In this document: positions 7,236 to 8,429 of the stretch, piece after piece | Layout: the number at the start of each line of letters is the position of its first letter | Numbering within the stretch: the stretch's first letter is position 1 | NCBI GenBank assembly: GCA_900543305.1 | Contig: UQQZ01000097.1 | Location: 1 to 8,429, forward strand | Direction of reading: 5' to 3' | DNA: 8,429 nt | Source of the DNA: an uncultured Oscillospiraceae bacterium | Lineage (GTDB): Bacteria > Bacillota > Clostridia > Oscillospirales > Acutalibacteraceae | The notes under the pieces: model-generated | What the model was told of the DNA's origin: nothing | Seen by the model: only the letters and a program-made list of their open reading frames with translations | Database searches by the model: none | Program-made: the position numbers and the translations under genes

Positions 7236-7243
7236 TACCTGTT

Positions 7244-7270
7244 GAAAGTATACCGATTCGGTATATTTTC
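7244..7270. promoter_or_regulatory. Candidate operator: 27-bp near-perfect palindrome over the pot operon start region
   Basis: The core TATACCGATTCGGTATA (7249-7265) is a perfect palindrome around a central base. It extends with GAAA (7244-7247) on the left and TTTC (7267-7270) on the right, with the single mismatched pair at 7248/7266. It occupies about +5 to +31 relative to the predicted start point (near 7274), a position where a bound repressor would block initiation or early elongation. The half-site ATACCGA does not let me name a regulator. As RNA it could also fold as a seven-pair hairpin with a three-base loop. Confidence 0.75.
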
Positions 7271-7280
7271 CTGTTTTTTG

Positions 7281-7309
7281 ATTATACTGGCTCTCTCAGG
7301 CCTTGTCAA
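7281..7309 (-). promoter_or_regulatory. Perfect-consensus promoter of the pot operon
   Basis: On the - strand TTGACA (7304-7309) and TATAAT (7281-7286) are separated by exactly 17 bases, a full match to the SigA/sigma-70 consensus. The predicted start point is an A near 7274. Such a strong promoter usually needs a repressor, which fits the palindrome immediately downstream. Confidence 0.92.
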
Positions 7310-7312
7310 GGC
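7300..7312. promoter_or_regulatory. Palindrome overlapping the -35 box
   Basis: GCCTTGTCAAGGC is a perfect 13-bp palindrome centred on 7306 and covers the whole TTGACA element. Part of the symmetry is intrinsic to TTGACAA, but the extra three pairs on each side are not. It could be a second protein site or chance. Confidence 0.35.
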
Positions 7313-7351
7313 GCAATCCAAAATCTGTGAACAGCCCCTTTTTCAGCCTGC

Positions 7352-7380
7352 AAAAAAGGAGCCGGTTTCCCACCGGCTCC
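7352..7380 (-). terminator. Intrinsic terminator of recA-recX
   Basis: On the - strand GGAGCCGG (7373-7380) pairs perfectly with CCGGCTCC (7358-7365) around a seven-base loop, followed by TTTTTT (7352-7357). It begins two bases after the recX stop codon and about 43 bases before the pot promoter -35 box, isolating the two units. Confidence 0.95.
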
Positions 7381-7382
7381 CC

Positions 7383-8003
7383 TTATTCCATTTCTTGTTC
7401 CAGGTCCCCCAAAGCGGCCCGGATTTCCTCGTATCCGTAGCCCAGCCGCTGGAGGGCGGCCAAAGCCCGGCGGCGGACTTTTTCGTCCTCCTTCCAGAGA
7501 GGATACCGTTTTTCCAGCACCCGGCGGATGTTCTCCCCGGCGTCCTCTTGGGACCCGAACCGGTCCAAAAGCTCCTCCAGCAGGTCCCCGCTGATGCCCT
7601 TGCGCAGCAGCTCCTGACGGACCCGGCGAGAACCGTATCCCTTTCGCTGAAACAGCTCTCGGGCGTAGGTTTCCCCAAAGGCCCGGTCATCCACCAGGCC
7701 GATCTCTTCCAGGTGGTCCACCGCCGCCTGGGCCGCCTCTCGGGACGCGGCGGTTCTGGCGATCTTTTCCGTCAGCTCCCGCTTGCTGTGGCTCCGGTGT
7801 TCCAACAGATACAGGGCTTTCTCCTTGGCCCGCCTGGCATCGGAACGCTCCACCAGTTCCTGAAGCTCCTCTTCCGTCAGCTGGTCCCCGGGACGAAGCC
7901 GGGAAAGGAGAAACACTTCCCGGTCAATCTTGGGCCCCTGCTCCCCGTCCAGATACAGCTGGATCAGGCTTTTCCGCCGGGGCTCTGCCGCCGTCAGCTC
8001 CAT
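7383..8003 (-). CDS. recX: Regulatory protein RecX
   Basis: RecX binds RecA filaments and limits or modulates strand-exchange and co-protease activity. It has 206 residues and is built of repeated three-helix units. Recognisable family segments are ALYLLEHRSHSKREL (63-77), then HLEEIGLVDDRAFGETYARE with GYGSRRVRQELLRKGIS (97-138), and the last repeat RALAALQRLGYGYEEIRAAL (179-198). The ATG (8001-8003) shares one base with the recA stop (TGATG), and only a weak GGTGGA lies upstream inside recA, so translation is probably coupled to recA. Placement directly after recA is the classic arrangement and supports the call. Confidence 0.94.
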   Translation of the reverse strand: MELTAAEPRRKSLIQLYLDGEQGPKIDREVFLLSRLRPGDQLTEEELQELVERSDARRAKEKALYLLEHRSHSKRELTEKIARTAASREAAQAAVDHLEEIGLVDDRAFGETYARELFQRKGYGSRRVRQELLRKGISGDLLEELLDRFGSQEDAGENIRRVLEKRYPLWKEDEKVRRRALAALQRLGYGYEEIRAALGDLEQEME

Positions 8004-8429
8004 CAGTCGTCATCCACCGTGATGTCGATGCTCTTCTTAGCCGCCGCCTTATTGGCAGGAGCGGCTGCCGGAGCTCCCGCTCCCTGAGCGCCCTCTTCCC
8101 CCACAGGCAGCTCCACGGGCTTGGCTACCTCTCGAGACGCCGGCCGGCCGGGGATCTTATCGTAAAGCTTGTCCACGTTTTCCCGAACCTTGTCCTCGAT
8201 CTCCTGGGCCATTTCCGGATGGGTGGCCAGGAATTCCTTGGAATTGTCACGGCCCTGGCCGATCCGCTCCCCGTTGTAGGAGAACCAGGCACCGCTCTTC
8301 TGGACGATCTCCAGTTTCACGGCAATATCCAGCAATTCGCCCATCCGGGAAATGCCGGTGCCGTACATGATGTCGAACTCCGCGGTGCGGAACGGCGGGG
8401 CGATCTTGTTTTTCACCACTTTGGCCCGG
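8003..8429 (-). CDS. recA: Recombinase RecA, C-terminal part (5' end outside window)
   Basis: RecA is the ATP-dependent strand-exchange protein of homologous recombination and SOS induction. Only the last 141 residues are visible, starting at about E. coli position 243, so the Walker motifs lie outside. Diagnostic segments are KVVKNKIAPPF, AEFDIMYGTGISRMGELLDIAV, GAWFSYNGERIGQGRDN and the C-terminal domain stretch HPEMAQEIEDKVREN. The tail is an Ala/Pro-rich low-complexity linker with Lys (about the last 35 residues) ending in the acidic VDDD, comparable in role to the acidic autoregulatory tail of other RecA proteins. The stop overlaps the recX start by one base. A GTG at 8417-8419 could be misread as a start but sits within the conserved core. 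Confidence 0.97.
   Translation of the reverse strand, partial: RAKVVKNKIAPPFRTAEFDIMYGTGISRMGELLDIAVKLEIVQKSGAWFSYNGERIGQGRDNSKEFLATHPEMAQEIEDKVRENVDKLYDKIPGRPASREVAKPVELPVGEEGAQGAGAPAAAPANKAAAKKSIDITVDDD

Noticed and set aside
7332..7344. 13-base match CAGCCCCTTTTTC shared with 3282-3294, both intergenic
   Set aside because: It is too short and low in complexity to call a dispersed repeat; both copies sit in terminator-adjacent sequence where such C/T runs are common.
7242..8087. 281-codon + strand open frame across the pot promoter and recX
   Set aside because: It crosses a terminator, a promoter and the well-supported recX gene on the other strand and has no recognisable product.

Overview
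The window looks like a stretch of core chromosome from a GC-rich Firmicute. The most likely source is the Clostridia, Oscillospiraceae type; this is inferred from the strong purine-rich Shine-Dalgarno sites, consensus SigA-like promoters, high-GC codon use and the gene set. No phage, transposon, CRISPR, tRNA or rRNA signal was seen. I did not find a convincing undescribed multi-gene system. The interest lies in a regulatory region and in the odd ligand pocket of a transporter's binding protein.

Layout. The left edge (1-713, + strand) is the 3' part of prmC, the release-factor glutamine methyltransferase. It converges on a glycoside hydrolase family 3 gene (777-3038, - strand), and one hairpin (719-758) can terminate both. 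The GH3 gene has its own promoter and a strong ribosome binding site. The 260-base gap 3039-3298 holds that promoter, the terminator of the next operon and two more stem-loops.

From 7202 down to 3299 (- strand) lies a potABCD-type ABC importer operon: ATPase, two permeases and a lipoprotein binding protein. potA/potB and potC/potD overlap by ATGA. potB and potC are separated by about 90 bases that contain a hairpin. The operon is driven by a perfect TTGACA-17-TATAAT promoter (7281-7309). Just downstream of the start point is a long near-perfect palindrome (7244-7270), which is a strong candidate operator. A second palindrome covers the -35 box.

The right edge (7383-8429, - strand) is the DNA-repair pair recA (3' part) and recX, overlapping by one base and ending in a strong terminator (7352-7380).

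How the genes work together: PotA-D should form one membrane importer. The family name implies spermidine/putrescine, but several amine-binding residues known from E. coli PotD are not conserved here, so the substrate is uncertain. RecX modulates RecA and is translated from the same message. The GH3 enzyme appears cytoplasmic and monocistronic and probably trims small imported glycosides. prmC is a translation housekeeping gene unrelated to its neighbours.
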